The notes under the pieces: model-generated | Told to the model about the DNA's origin: nothing | Database searches by the model: none | Seen by the model: the letters and a program-made list of their open reading frames with translations, nothing else | Shown: positions 37,871-47,653 of the stretch, one piece after another | How positions within the stretch are numbered: position 1 is the first letter of the stretch | Layout: every line of letters starts with the position of its first letter | Made by a program: the position numbers and the translations under genes | Assembly: GCF_029892515.1 (NCBI RefSeq) | Contig: NZ_JARXVF010000003.1 | Location: 62,001 to 126,000 of the forward strand | From: Pseudaminobacter soli (ex Li et al. 2025) | GTDB taxonomy: Bacteria > Pseudomonadota > Alphaproteobacteria > Rhizobiales > Rhizobiaceae | DNA length: 64,000 nt | Direction of reading: 5' to 3'

Positions 37871-38714
37871 AGCGCTTGCGGCTCCAGGACTGGATCAGGT
37901 TGATGACCAGCAGCATCGAGAAGGAGAGGGCGAGCATGATCGTGGCGATGCCGGTCGCGGCGGCGTAGTGGAACTCCTCCAGCCGGATGACGATCAGAAG
38001 CGGTGCGATTTCCGACACATAGGGCAGGTTGCCGGCGATGAAGATCACCGAGCCGTATTCGCCCACGCCGCGCGCGAAGGCGAGCGCGAAGCCGGTGACG
38101 ATGGCCGGGGTCAAGCCTGGCAGCAGCACGCGCGAAATGGTCTGGAAGCGGTTGGCGCCAAGCGTTGCGGCGGCTTCCTCGACCTCCCTGTCGATCTCCT
38201 CGATGATCGGCTGAACCGTGCGGACCACGAAGGGCAGGCCGACGAAGATCAGCGCGATCACGATGCCGAGCGGCGTATAAGCCACCTTGATGCCGAGCGG
38301 GGCAAGTAGGCTGCCGATCCAGCCCTTGGGCGCGTAGAGCGTGGTGAGGGCGATGCCCGCCACCGCCGTCGGCAGGGCGAACGGCAGGTCCACCATCGCG
38401 TCAAGAATGCGCCGGCCGGGAAAGCGGTAGCGTACCAGCACCCAGGCCACCAGCGTGCCGAACACGACGTTGACCGCTGCGCCAATCAAAGCGGTGCCGA
38501 AGCTGACCTTGAGCGCGCTGATCGTGCGCCGATCGGTGGCGATCGCCCAGAAATCGGCCCAGCCGAGCGATGCTGTGTGCCACACCAGTCCAGACAGGGG
38601 GATGAGGATGATGAGCGTGAGATAGGTGAGCGAAAAGCCGAGGGTCACTCCGAATCCCGGAATGACGCTCGGCTGCCTGAATCTCCACCCTGCTTCGGCG
38701 GGCGCTGTGGTCAT
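37863..38714 (-). CDS. cysT: Sulfate/thiosulfate ABC transporter permease
   Basis: ATG 38714 with GGGAA just upstream gives 283 residues. [42 protein letters not shown] and [20 protein letters not shown] are characteristic of CysT (CysU). It forms the channel with CysW. The longer open frame upstream lacks a start with a ribosome site. Confidence 0.94.
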   Translation of the reverse strand: MTTAPAEAGWRFRQPSVIPGFGVTLGFSLTYLTLIILIPLSGLVWHTASLGWADFWAIATDRRTISALKVSFGTALIGAAVNVVFGTLVAWVLVRYRFPGRRILDAMVDLPFALPTAVAGIALTTLYAPKGWIGSLLAPLGIKVAYTPLGIVIALIFVGLPFVVRTVQPIIEEIDREVEEAAATLGANRFQTISRVLLPGLTPAIVTGFALAFARGVGEYGSVIFIAGNLPYVSEIAPLLIVIRLEEFHYAAATGIATIMLALSFSMLLVINLIQSWSRKRYG

Positions 38715-38768
38715 ATGTTCCCGTTCTTTTCCGCGTCGGCCACTTTGCCGTGGCACTATCATAACATG

Positions 38769-38825
38769 CCCTGCCGGGGCGGATGACGCAGCTTTGTGGA
38801 AGCCACGTCAGGCGCCCCGGCAGGG
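38769..38825 (-). other. Long intercistronic hairpin between sbp and cysT
   Basis: CCCTGCCGGGGCG and CGCCCCGGCAGGG pair over 13 bp. The loop holds a second stem, TGACG/CGTCA, and a third, GCTT/AAGC. It starts 18 bp past the sbp stop on the minus strand and has no U-run. Such structures usually protect the upstream mRNA end so that the binding protein is made in excess over the permeases. Confidence 0.6.
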
Positions 38826-38843
38826 GAGGTGCTTTCGGAGCTG

Positions 38844-39872
38844 TTACTGGCCCGGCTTGTAGAGCTGGTCGAAGATGCCCCCGTCGCCGAAATGTTCGGG
38901 CTGCACTTTCTTCCAGCCGCCGAAGATCGGATCGTCGATGCTGACGAGCTTGAGCTCGGGCAGCTTCTGTAGGTCCTCGGCCGGAACGAGCTCCGGCTTG
39001 GAGGGACGGTAGTGGTGCTTGGCGGCGATGCGCTGGCCTTCTTCCGAATAGAGATATTCGAGATAGGCTTCGGCCACCTTGCGGGTGCCCTTGGCATCGA
39101 CATTGCCGTCGACGACCGCGACGGGCGGCTCGGCGAGGATGGAGGAGGGCGGGATGACGATGTCGAACTGATCGGCGCCGAATTCGTCGAGCGCCAGATA
39201 GGCCTCATTTTCCCAGGCCAGCAGAACGTCGCCCAGGCCGCGCTCGGCGAATGTCACGGTCGCGCCGCGTGCGCCGGTGTCCAGCACCGGCACATGCTTG
39301 TAGAGGTTGGCGATGTAGTCCTTGATCTTGGCCTCGTCGCCGCCGAACTGGCTATGCGCCCAGGCCCAGGCGGCCAGATAGTTCCAGCGCGCGCCGCCGG
39401 AGGTCTTGGGGTTGGGGGTGATGACCTGGGTGTCGCCCTTCACCAGGTCGCCCCAGTCCTTGATCTCCTTGGGATTGCCCTTGCGGACCAGAAAAATGAT
39501 GGTCGAGGTGTAGGGCGAGGAATTGTTGGGCAGCTTGCCGCGCCAGTCGGGGGCGATCTTCTTGGTCCGGTCGGCGATGGCGTCGATGTCGCTTTCCAGC
39601 GCCAGCGTCACCACGTCGGCATTGAGGCCGTCGATCACCGCGCGGGCCTGCTTGCCGGAGCCGCCATGCGAGGTCTGGATGGTGACGGTCTCGCCGGTCT
39701 CTGCCTTCCAGTGCTTGGCGAAAGCCGCGTTGTAGTCCTTGTAGAGTTCACGGGTCGGGTCGTAGGAGACGTTCAGGATCGTCGTGTCGGCAAAGGCAAA
39801 GCCGAGGATCCCGAACTGCACGGCACCGGCGAGGAGGCCGGCAAGAAGGAAACGCGGTCGGAATTGAGTCAT
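38844..39872 (-). CDS. sbp: Periplasmic sulfate-binding protein
   Basis: The 342-residue protein has a signal peptide (LAGLLAGAVQFGILGFAFA). Then comes TTILNVSYDPTRELYKDYNAAF, the standard start of Sbp/CysP mature proteins, with SHGGSGKQARAVIDGLNADVVTLAL and NPKTSGGARWNYLAAWA, which line the sulfate site. It feeds the CysTWA channel. A dyad-bearing promoter region lies upstream. Confidence 0.95.
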   Translation of the reverse strand: MTQFRPRFLLAGLLAGAVQFGILGFAFADTTILNVSYDPTRELYKDYNAAFAKHWKAETGETVTIQTSHGGSGKQARAVIDGLNADVVTLALESDIDAIADRTKKIAPDWRGKLPNNSSPYTSTIIFLVRKGNPKEIKDWGDLVKGDTQVITPNPKTSGGARWNYLAAWAWAHSQFGGDEAKIKDYIANLYKHVPVLDTGARGATVTFAERGLGDVLLAWENEAYLALDEFGADQFDIVIPPSSILAEPPVAVVDGNVDAKGTRKVAEAYLEYLYSEEGQRIAAKHHYRPSKPELVPAEDLQKLPELKLVSIDDPIFGGWKKVQPEHFGDGGIFDQLYKPGQ

Positions 39873-39897
39873 GTCTGCCTCCGTTGAACGAGCATAC

Positions 39898-39914
39898 TCT
39901 ATCGACTAGGTAGA
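39898..39914. promoter_or_regulatory. Operator-like dyad upstream of sbp
   Basis: Read on the minus strand, TCTAC and ATAGA flank seven bases (CTAGTCG), 25 bp before the sbp ATG. This is the same TCTAY-N7-ATAGA core as at 33878-33894. A weak promoter (TTGGCA at 39939-39934, AT-rich -10 region near 39916-39910) overlaps it. Confidence 0.45.
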
Positions 39915-40085
39915 ATTTTGATGCGCCGGTTCGTGCCAAATTTTCAGCGCCGGGGCAATTTTCGTCACTTCGGCCTTGTTCGGGGCAGAATTATTTTCCT
40001 GGCGTGGTGAACCCACCTGGCGTCGCCTGGTTCCTGGTTTTGTCCAGCGGCGACGAGGATTGGGCGAAAACAAATCGAGCGGAGC

Positions 40086-42167
40086 TTACTCCACAAACAC
40101 TTTCACGCTCGCGGCGCGGCCGGCGGCGTCGATGACAGTCAGCGTGGAATAGCCGGTACCGTCGGGTTGCCAGGTGGCGGTGCGGCGGCGGGTGGGCTCT
40201 TCCAGCGGCTTGCCGTTGGCGAGCCAGCGGAAGGGCGCGCGGCCGCCCTGCAGCTTCAGCACCAGCGGGGTCGCGGCATTCGAGGCAGCGGCAAGGTCGA
40301 CATGGGCGCCGTCGGGCGGGAAGACGATCTGCGGCGGCGGCTCGGTCGCGGTGATTGCCACCAGCCCGTCGGGTGCGGGCGAAAAGCGCTCCTGCGTCAC
40401 TGGCAGGTCGGCGCGGGTGGTGTGGAAGGCGCCGGCCGGCGCGCGCGGCAGTGGCACTGCGGCAAGGCCCGATTTGGCAAAGCCTTCGAACAGGATCGGC
40501 GCGGCCGTCGTGTAGCCGGAAATGCCCGGCACCGAGCCGGCATCGGCACGGCCCACCCAGACTCCCAGCACATAGCGGCCGTCGAAGCCGACCGACCAGG
40601 CGTCGCGATAGCCGTAGGAGGTGCCGGTCTTGTAGGCGATGCCGCGCCGGGCCGCGCCCTCGGGCGGCTTTACGCCTGACAATATGTCGGCGATCTGCCA
40701 GGTTGCCCGCTCGTCCAGCACGGTGCCGCCGCTGTTCTGGATCGGCGCGGTTTCGGTGCCGTCGAGTAGGGTGCGCGCCTTTCCGCCATTGGCGAGCCCG
40801 GTGTAGAGCTGGACGAGGTCGCGCAGCGACACACCTACGCCGCCGAGCCCGATGGCCAGCCCCGGTGCTTCGCCCTTGGGCAGTACCGGAGCCACGCCCG
40901 CCTGGCGAAAGCGTGCCGTCAGCCGCGCTGGGCCAACCGCGTCGAGCAGGCGAATGGCCGGCACATTGAGCGACAGCTGAAGCGCCTGCCTCACGCTGAC
41001 ATCGCCCTGGTAGGTCATGTCGAAATTGCGCGGGCGATAGCCGCCAAAATCGGCCGGGCGGTCCTCGATCAGGGTTTCCTGCGCGACGAGGCCCTGTTCC
41101 ATCGCGAGCCCGTAGATGAACGGTTTTAGCGTCGAGCCGGGCGAGCGCACGGCGCGCGTCATGTCGATCCAGCCGGAGCGGCCGCCGTCGAAATAGTCGG
41201 CCGAGCCGACCTCGCCGAGGATTTCGCCATTCAGCGAATCGGCCAGCACCATGGCGACCGAGATGCGTGGGCCGAGCTTGGCGGCTGCGTCCGCCGCGAC
41301 GGTTTCGAGCCCTTGCTGCACGCTCTTCTTGAGGGTCAGCTTGTGTCGGATCTCGGAAGGCGCCTTGCGCAGCCCGACGTCGGCGACATGCGCGGCGAGC
41401 GCAGGCAGGGCAAGGCGCGCTTTGGCAACGGGTTCCGTCGCGGCGTGGGCGGCCTCGCGCTCGTTCAGCACGCCCGCCGTCACCATTCGCTCCAGCACGC
41501 GGTCGCGCGCGGCCTGGGCGGTGTCGCGATTGCGATCGGGACGACGCCGCTCGGGCAATTGCGGCAGGGCGACCAGCAGCGCGGCTTCCGGCACGGTGAG
41601 CCTGCGCGGCTCCTTGCCGAAATAGGCAAGGCTCGCGGCGCGCACGCCTTCGAGGTTGCCGCCATAGGGCGCGAGCGTGAGGTAGCGTTCGAGGATTTCG
41701 CTCTTGGACAGCCGCCGCTCGATCTGCAGCGCACGCAGCACCTGCAACAGCTTGGAGTCGAAGCTGCGGCTTTCGCGTGGCTCGATCAGGCGGGCCAGCT
41801 GCATGGAGAGCGTGGAGCCGCCGGAGACGATGCGGCCATTGCCGGCGAACTGCCTTGCAGCGCGCAGGAGCGCCAGCGGGTCGACGCCGTCATGGTCGAA
41901 GAAGCGTTTGTCCTCATAGGCGATCAGCATTTTCACGAATTGCGGATCGACCTGGTCGAGGCGGGTGTCGAGGCGCCAGTAGCCGTCGGGCGTCGCATAG
42001 GCGCGCAGAAGCGCGCCGTCGCGGTCCAACACTTCCGTCGAGACTGCAAGCCGTGCGGGCAGCGGCGGTGGATAGGCGCGGTCGAGGGCGTAGAGAGCGC
42101 CGACCGCCGCCGCGGCGAGGCCGATTGCGGCCGCGCCGAAGAGTGCCAGCTTGCGAAGCGCGCTCAT
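40086..42167 (-). CDS. pbpC: Penicillin-binding protein 1C, bifunctional glycosyltransferase/transpeptidase
   Basis: The 693-residue inner-membrane protein has one N-terminal helix. A GT51 glycosyltransferase domain follows (residues 60-230; AYEDKRFFDHDGVDPLALLRA, GGSTLSMQLARL), then a transpeptidase domain with S-T-L-K in SPGSTLKPFIYGLA, SLN and KTGTS, and a short BiPBP_C-type C-terminus. Length is shorter than the E. coli PbpC of 770 residues. It directly follows the alpha-2-macroglobulin gene (2 bp), the conserved pairing seen in many Gram-negatives and thought to guard and repair the envelope. Confidence 0.93.
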   Translation of the reverse strand: MSALRKLALFGAAAIGLAAAAVGALYALDRAYPPPLPARLAVSTEVLDRDGALLRAYATPDGYWRLDTRLDQVDPQFVKMLIAYEDKRFFDHDGVDPLALLRAARQFAGNGRIVSGGSTLSMQLARLIEPRESRSFDSKLLQVLRALQIERRLSKSEILERYLTLAPYGGNLEGVRAASLAYFGKEPRRLTVPEAALLVALPQLPERRRPDRNRDTAQAARDRVLERMVTAGVLNEREAAHAATEPVAKARLALPALAAHVADVGLRKAPSEIRHKLTLKKSVQQGLETVAADAAAKLGPRISVAMVLADSLNGEILGEVGSADYFDGGRSGWIDMTRAVRSPGSTLKPFIYGLAMEQGLVAQETLIEDRPADFGGYRPRNFDMTYQGDVSVRQALQLSLNVPAIRLLDAVGPARLTARFRQAGVAPVLPKGEAPGLAIGLGGVGVSLRDLVQLYTGLANGGKARTLLDGTETAPIQNSGGTVLDERATWQIADILSGVKPPEGAARRGIAYKTGTSYGYRDAWSVGFDGRYVLGVWVGRADAGSVPGISGYTTAAPILFEGFAKSGLAAVPLPRAPAGAFHTTRADLPVTQERFSPAPDGLVAITATEPPPQIVFPPDGAHVDLAAASNAATPLVLKLQGGRAPFRWLANGKPLEEPTRRRTATWQPDGTGYSTLTVIDAAGRAASVKVFVE

Positions 42168-42169
42168 GG

Positions 42170-45100
42170 CTACTGCGCCGCCACCTCCATCATGCCGGTC
42201 GAGGTCCGGGCCGAGTATTGCGGCCGGTACATGTCCTCGACGCTTGCGGCCGGGTGCGCGTAGAGGCCCGGCGTCACCGCACGCACGACATAGGCCAGCG
42301 TGATCGAGCTTGTATCACCGGCCTGCCGGTCGAAGGCGGCAACGAAGCGGTCATCTCGGAATTCGAGATGCGCCGGTTCCGTGCGCTCCAGCCAATCGAA
42401 GTTCGAGAGTTCGGCGCTGGACACCAGCCCCGGATTGTCGATCTCGAAGCCGGCCGGCAGCAGATCGGTCACCAGCACGCGCGAGGGCCAGCTGTTGAGC
42501 TCATCGATCTTCAGCACCACCACGAAACGCTCGTTCTGCTGAACACTGGTCACGTTGGCCTCCGAGCCATCGAGCGTGTAGTAGGTGCGCTGGATATTAA
42601 ATCCTTCGCCGCCGGCGGGCAACGACTGAGCCGGTGCCGCAACCGCAGTCACCACAGCCTCCAGCGCATCGCTGCCGGTGTTGGCGATGACCAGCGGATT
42701 GGCCTCCAGCTCCTTGCCGCTCACTTCCTGCGAATAGACGCCGCTATGCGCCGTACCGTTCACGGTGAGCTCAATAGTGTCGTTGTTGGCCCTCAGCGCG
42801 CGGGCAGCCAACAGCATCCAGGCCTGGTCCTGCGTGCTGAGATAGTGCGCCGCCTTGCGCTCGGTGGAGACGAACTTGATCAGCTCCGGCACAACCTTTG
42901 GCGCCGGGCGGCTTTCGGCCGCAAGCGCCAGTATTGCCGCGCCGTCGCGCAGGCGCGAGCCGTAGTCGGAGCGCGTATAGTCATGCGCGGTGCTGGCCTG
43001 GGCCAGCCTCAACGCCGATTGGAAGGTGCTTTCGGCGCGCTGCTGGTCGCCATAAAGCGCAAGGCTCGCGGCCAGCTGTGCCACGGCCATGGGGCTGCTG
43101 AAGGCCTCGAGCTGCGTGTCCGAATAGTAGCGCAGGTCACCGATGGAGGCCTTCTTGTTGCGGGCCAGCACATAGAGCGCATAGGCGATTTCGCTGCCGC
43201 GGCCCTTGAGGTCGACATCGTAGGAGATGGCGTTCTGCAGATTGCCCAGAGCCTGCGACAGCGCCTCGCTAGCCACCTCGTAGTTCTTCTCACGCGCTCT
43301 CGTCAGGAAGTCGGTGACATAGGCGTCTAGCCAGAGGTCGCCGGAGCCGGGGCCCCAGAGGCCGAAGGAGCCGGAGGACGACTGGTAGCTCAGCACGCGG
43401 TAGATCGCGTCCTGGATGCGCTTGCGCAGCTCCGGATCGTCGCTGATGCCCGCGCCTTGCGCCATTTCGCCGAGATAGAGCAGCGGCAGCGCCCGGCTGG
43501 TGGTCTGCTCGGCGCAGCCATAGGGGTAGCGATCGAGCGACAGCAGCAGCGACGGCACGTCGAAGGCCGAGCCAAGCGATACGCCCACGCTGACGGAGGC
43601 GCCGTCGAGCAGACTGGCAGCCAGAAGTTCGCGATCAATGCGCAGGCTGCCGCCATTGGGTTTCAAGTCGACCACGGTGCGCGTCGTCACGGGCAGGTCG
43701 GCCGGCCGGATGGGCAGCGACAGGTTCTGCTCGACATCCACTCCATTCGCGTCATTGGCGATGCGAATGGAAATCTGCGCGGTGCCCGTCGCATGCGCGG
43801 TGAGCGGGACAGCCAGCGACTGCCGCTTGCCGCCGGTCAGCGTGACATGGTCGGGCAGGGCGCCCGCATTGGCGGCGAGATTGTCGCCGGTGACAATCGA
43901 CAGCCGGTAGTCGCCGTCGGGCGCGTCGGTGTTGGCGATGTCGAGGCGTAGGGTCGCCTGATCGCCGGGAGCGAGGAAGCGCGGCAGGCCAGCGGTCAGC
44001 ACCACTGGATCGCGTACGATCACGTCCGTCACCGCATGGCCGACGGCCTCCTTCGTCCAGGCCACGGCCATCACACGCACCGTGCCGTTGAACTGCGGCA
44101 GGTCGAAGTCGATGGTCGCCTTGCCTTCGCCGTCGAGTTGAACCGGGCCGGAGAAGAAGGCGACCAGCTTTTCGGTGGGCGGGCTGCCTTCGGTCGCCAT
44201 GTTGGCGCCGTCGCCGCCGGTGCGCAGCTTGCCGGTGGTGCCGAGCGAGCCGTCGATCAGCCGGCCGTAGAGGTCGCGCAGTTCGAGCCCCAGCTGCCGC
44301 TGGCCGAAGAACCAGTTCTCCGGATCGGGCGTCTGGTAGCGGGTGAGGTTGAGGATGCCGACATCTACCGCCGCGACCATGACATAAGCCTCGCTGGCAG
44401 CGGACGCGCCGGTCACCTGGACGGGAATGGAAAGCGTGCGGCGCGGCTCGCTCTTTTCGGGCGGGGTCAGCGTCACGCCGAGCTTCTTCTGACCCGGATC
44501 GACCTTCAGCCATTTCACGCCGATGGCGCGGGCTGGCATGCGCGATTCCTGCGCATCGCCCGGCCGGAATAGCGTGGCGGTGACATAGGCGCCGGCGCCC
44601 CAGTCGCCATCGACCGGAATGTCCACCGTCGCGCCGCCTTCGGGAATGCTTGCCGTGACGGTCTTGAGCAGCCGGTCGGCGCCAATCGTCACCAGCAGCT
44701 CGCCGGCAAAGCGCGGCGAAACCTGCAGCTTGGCCGTTTCGCCGGCGGCATAGCTGTCCTTGTCGAGGGCGATTTCCAGCCCGTCCGGCGTCTCGGTCGA
44801 GATCGCGGACACGAACCAGCCGGCGTTGAATTCGTAGCTCGTCGCGGGGCCAGACGGGTCGGCGGTCTCGATCTCGAGCCGGTAGCGGCCCCAGTCGACC
44901 GGCACGGAGATCGCGGTTTCCTTGTCGGAGGCGAGATCGATGGTGCCATTGGCGACCGCGCGGGTGAAAGTCACCGGCTCGTAGTTCCAGGAATTGTTGG
45001 AGCGATACCACTGGTAGTTCCGCTCGATCTTCACCACTGACCACTGCGCGCCCTGCAGCGCCTGGCGATCGCCCTGCGGGCTCACTGCAATGATGCTGAA

Positions 45101-47653
45101 CTTGGCCGTCGAGCCTTGCGGAACCTCGTCGCCGGAGAAATCCGGGCGAATGCCGAGCATCTGGCCTTGCGGGCGGATGCCGATGTCGAGTGCGCGTTCC
45201 ACCGCGCGGCCGCTGCCTTCGCGCATGCGCACGGCGACGGCCGCATTGAGCAAGCGCGTCGTCGAGGGCAGCTGGTCGATGGCCACGGGGAAGGTGGCCT
45301 TGCCGTCATCGCCTACCGGCGGCAGGTCATCGAGCGGAATGCGCGTGGCTTCGCCTTCCTGCTCGTCGGCCAGGCCGAAGTAATAGCCCTTGAAGCGATC
45401 CCAGTCGCGCCGGGTCGAAACCGTCACTTCGCCTTCCAGCGCAAGCCCGGCGGCCGGCGCGCCATAGAGGAAGCGGCCGTCGATGGTGACGTCGGCGTGC
45501 TCGCTGACGGTGATCTCGTTGCGATCGCTGGTCATGTCGAATTCGATGCGGTCGGGGACAAAATCCTCGACCAGAAACCTCTGCGTCGCCACCGCCGGCT
45601 GCTTGGGATCGGTGTGGATCGCCACGCTCCAGGTACCACGCATGGCGTTGATGGGCAGCGTCAGGTCCACTGCGTGCCCGCCCATCCTGGCGCCGTCCGA
45701 GATGAGGCGCCGATCCTCGACACCGTCGGGCCGGAAGAAGACGAAGGTGAGCGGCAGGTTTTCGACTGCCTTGGCCGCGTCGTCGCGGACAAGTGCTGCC
45801 GCATGCACTTCCTCGCCGGCACGGTAGATGCCGCGCTCGGTCCAGGCATAGACGTCGAGCGCACCGGGAGAGGCGCGACCCGCCACGCCCCGGTCGGAGA
45901 GGTCGAAGCCGGCGCGGCTCATGTCGAGGAAGACGAAATCGCTGTCGCCCTGGCTGGCCATCAGCACCGCCGGCACCATGCCGCCGGTGCCGCGCGTCAG
46001 GCCCGGCGTGAAGGTGGCGCGGCCCTCGGCGTCGGTCGTCGCCGTGCCGAGCACTTCGTTGTTGCGGGCCAGCAGCGTCAGCGCCACGCCGGCGATCGGC
46101 TTGGCGGAGCCCAGGGAGCGGGCGAATACGTTGAGGCCGTCTTCGCCGGTGTAGGTGGAAAGGCCGATGTCGGAGACGACGAACCACTGCGTGGCCTTGG
46201 ACTGATAGTCTTCGCTGCGATCGTTCTGCGGCTGGGCGGTCAGCACATAGACGCCGGGCTTGCGGTTGGGCAGCGCCTCGTCGATGGGGAAGCTGGTGGT
46301 AACTTCCTTGTTGAGCTCGTTGCCGGCGATGTCGATCTCGCCTTCCCAGATCGGCTCGCCCATCTGGTCGGAAATGCTGTTGATGTCGTAGCCGTCGAGC
46401 TGACGCAGGAACTGGTAGCCGGAGAGAAGCTGCGCAAGCGAGCGGTCGCCGATGCGGAACAGTTTTACGTCGGCTGTGGTCATGTTGACCGTGACGAGTG
46501 GAATCCCGCGACGGGCAGTGGCAGGCAGGACGAAACTGTCGCCGGTGAAGCGCACCGAGGACGTGCGGTCCTGCACATAGATCGAGAGCGTGACGGGTGC
46601 GGCAAGCGCCTCGCCGATCGCTGCCGGAAGGCCCGCGCGGAAGGTGACGCGATAATGGCGGCCGTGCTCCAGCCCCTCGACGCAGATCTGCTTGTCCTTG
46701 GCCTCGATGGCCTTGGGGGCGGCGTCGTCCAATTTCACAAAGGGGGTGTAGTCGACGCCTGCCTTGACCAGCTCCTCGGAAAACTGCGCGCAGATGCGCG
46801 GCGAGGCGCTGTCATTGTCCACCGAGTGCTCGACGATGCGGAATCCCTTGCGCGCCTTGAGGTCCTCGTATTCGGCCCGGACGGAAGCCGAGTTCACCAG
46901 CGCAAGGCTTTCCTCATAGGCCTGCAGGGCAGGGCGGTAGAGATCGCGCTTGTCGAGCGCGACCGCGAGCACGGCAAGCGCGTCGGCGCGTGCGGCGGCG
47001 GTGCGCGAAAGCTGGTAGCCGTTCCAGGCGGCCGAGGTGCCGTCGCGTTGAAGCTTTGCGGTTTCCTCGTCATTTGCCGGCGAAGTGCCGAGGATGGCGC
47101 GCGCAAGGTCGATCCAGAGCGCGCCGTCATCCGGCGATGTCGCGACCGCGGTGGTGAACTTTTCCATCGCGGTGCGCGGGTCGCCGTTCTGCATTGCCGT
47201 GTTGCCGGCTTCGGTCAGCGCGGCGAGCCCTTCCTCGCCGGTCGCGATATTGTCGAGGTCGGCCCGGAAGCGACGTGCTTCATCGACCAGATTGCCGGCA
47301 AAGATACTGAGTTCAGCCGGGGCGCCGATGTCGGGGGCGCCGTCCTGCGTCACGACCTTGCCGGCGACCGCGCCGACGAAAGGCTTCATCTGGCTGACGT
47401 CGGACTTCAGGAAGCACCACTTGGCCTTGGTGTTGTAGGTGAAGGCGCGGCAGGCGGAGTCGCCCAGGCAGGTGCTCTTGCACTGGTCGAGCGAAAGGTT
47501 CTGCACCGAGCGAAGGTCGAAGCCGAAATAATCGCTATCAGCTGTGGTGACGATCGATCGCGCGTCGACGGCAAGTGCCGGTCCCGAGAACGGCAGAAAT
47601 AGCAGGAGGAGGAACGCGAAAATCGAACAAAAACGCGCGGCGCGATTTGACAT
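42170..47653 (-). CDS. Alpha-2-macroglobulin-like protease trap with N-terminal PAN/apple domain
   Basis: ATG 47653, with GGAGGGGGA 5-13 bp upstream, gives 1827 residues. A signal peptide (IFAFLLLLFLPFSGPALA) lacks a lipobox. Residues about 35-95 form a cysteine-rich PAN/apple-like module (QCKSTCLGDSACRAFTY, KWCFLKSD), then MG domains, an A2M domain (GTVRVMAVAWTKEAVGH) and the thioester motif C1380-A-E-Q1383. Bacterial homologues trap attacking proteases in the periplasm by covalent thioester reaction. Many are lipoproteins; this one appears soluble or attached by other means. Cotranscribed with pbpC. Confidence 0.9.
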   Translation of the reverse strand: MSNRAARFCSIFAFLLLLFLPFSGPALAVDARSIVTTADSDYFGFDLRSVQNLSLDQCKSTCLGDSACRAFTYNTKAKWCFLKSDVSQMKPFVGAVAGKVVTQDGAPDIGAPAELSIFAGNLVDEARRFRADLDNIATGEEGLAALTEAGNTAMQNGDPRTAMEKFTTAVATSPDDGALWIDLARAILGTSPANDEETAKLQRDGTSAAWNGYQLSRTAAARADALAVLAVALDKRDLYRPALQAYEESLALVNSASVRAEYEDLKARKGFRIVEHSVDNDSASPRICAQFSEELVKAGVDYTPFVKLDDAAPKAIEAKDKQICVEGLEHGRHYRVTFRAGLPAAIGEALAAPVTLSIYVQDRTSSVRFTGDSFVLPATARRGIPLVTVNMTTADVKLFRIGDRSLAQLLSGYQFLRQLDGYDINSISDQMGEPIWEGEIDIAGNELNKEVTTSFPIDEALPNRKPGVYVLTAQPQNDRSEDYQSKATQWFVVSDIGLSTYTGEDGLNVFARSLGSAKPIAGVALTLLARNNEVLGTATTDAEGRATFTPGLTRGTGGMVPAVLMASQGDSDFVFLDMSRAGFDLSDRGVAGRASPGALDVYAWTERGIYRAGEEVHAAALVRDDAAKAVENLPLTFVFFRPDGVEDRRLISDGARMGGHAVDLTLPINAMRGTWSVAIHTDPKQPAVATQRFLVEDFVPDRIEFDMTSDRNEITVSEHADVTIDGRFLYGAPAAGLALEGEVTVSTRRDWDRFKGYYFGLADEQEGEATRIPLDDLPPVGDDGKATFPVAIDQLPSTTRLLNAAVAVRMREGSGRAVERALDIGIRPQGQMLGIRPDFSGDEVPQGSTAKFSIIAVSPQGDRQALQGAQWSVVKIERNYQWYRSNNSWNYEPVTFTRAVANGTIDLASDKETAISVPVDWGRYRLEIETADPSGPATSYEFNAGWFVSAISTETPDGLEIALDKDSYAAGETAKLQVSPRFAGELLVTIGADRLLKTVTASIPEGGATVDIPVDGDWGAGAYVTATLFRPGDAQESRMPARAIGVKWLKVDPGQKKLGVTLTPPEKSEPRRTLSIPVQVTGASAASEAYVMVAAVDVGILNLTRYQTPDPENWFFGQRQLGLELRDLYGRLIDGSLGTTGKLRTGGDGANMATEGSPPTEKLVAFFSGPVQLDGEGKATIDFDLPQFNGTVRVMAVAWTKEAVGHAVTDVIVRDPVVLTAGLPRFLAPGDQATLRLDIANTDAPDGDYRLSIVTGDNLAANAGALPDHVTLTGGKRQSLAVPLTAHATGTAQISIRIANDANGVDVEQNLSLPIRPADLPVTTRTVVDLKPNGGSLRIDRELLAASLLDGASVSVGVSLGSAFDVPSLLLSLDRYPYGCAEQTTSRALPLLYLGEMAQGAGISDDPELRKRIQDAIYRVLSYQSSSGSFGLWGPGSGDLWLDAYVTDFLTRAREKNYEVASEALSQALGNLQNAISYDVDLKGRGSEIAYALYVLARNKKASIGDLRYYSDTQLEAFSSPMAVAQLAASLALYGDQQRAESTFQSALRLAQASTAHDYTRSDYGSRLRDGAAILALAAESRPAPKVVPELIKFVSTERKAAHYLSTQDQAWMLLAARALRANNDTIELTVNGTAHSGVYSQEVSGKELEANPLVIANTGSDALEAVVTAVAAPAQSLPAGGEGFNIQRTYYTLDGSEANVTSVQQNERFVVVLKIDELNSWPSRVLVTDLLPAGFEIDNPGLVSSAELSNFDWLERTEPAHLEFRDDRFVAAFDRQAGDTSSITLAYVVRAVTPGLYAHPAASVEDMYRPQYSARTSTGMMEVAAQ

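Noticed and set aside
45116-47602. 828-codon plus-strand frame inside the alpha-2-macroglobulin gene
   Set aside because: Antisense shadow in high-GC DNA; the minus-strand protein has signal peptide, A2M domains and thioester motif.
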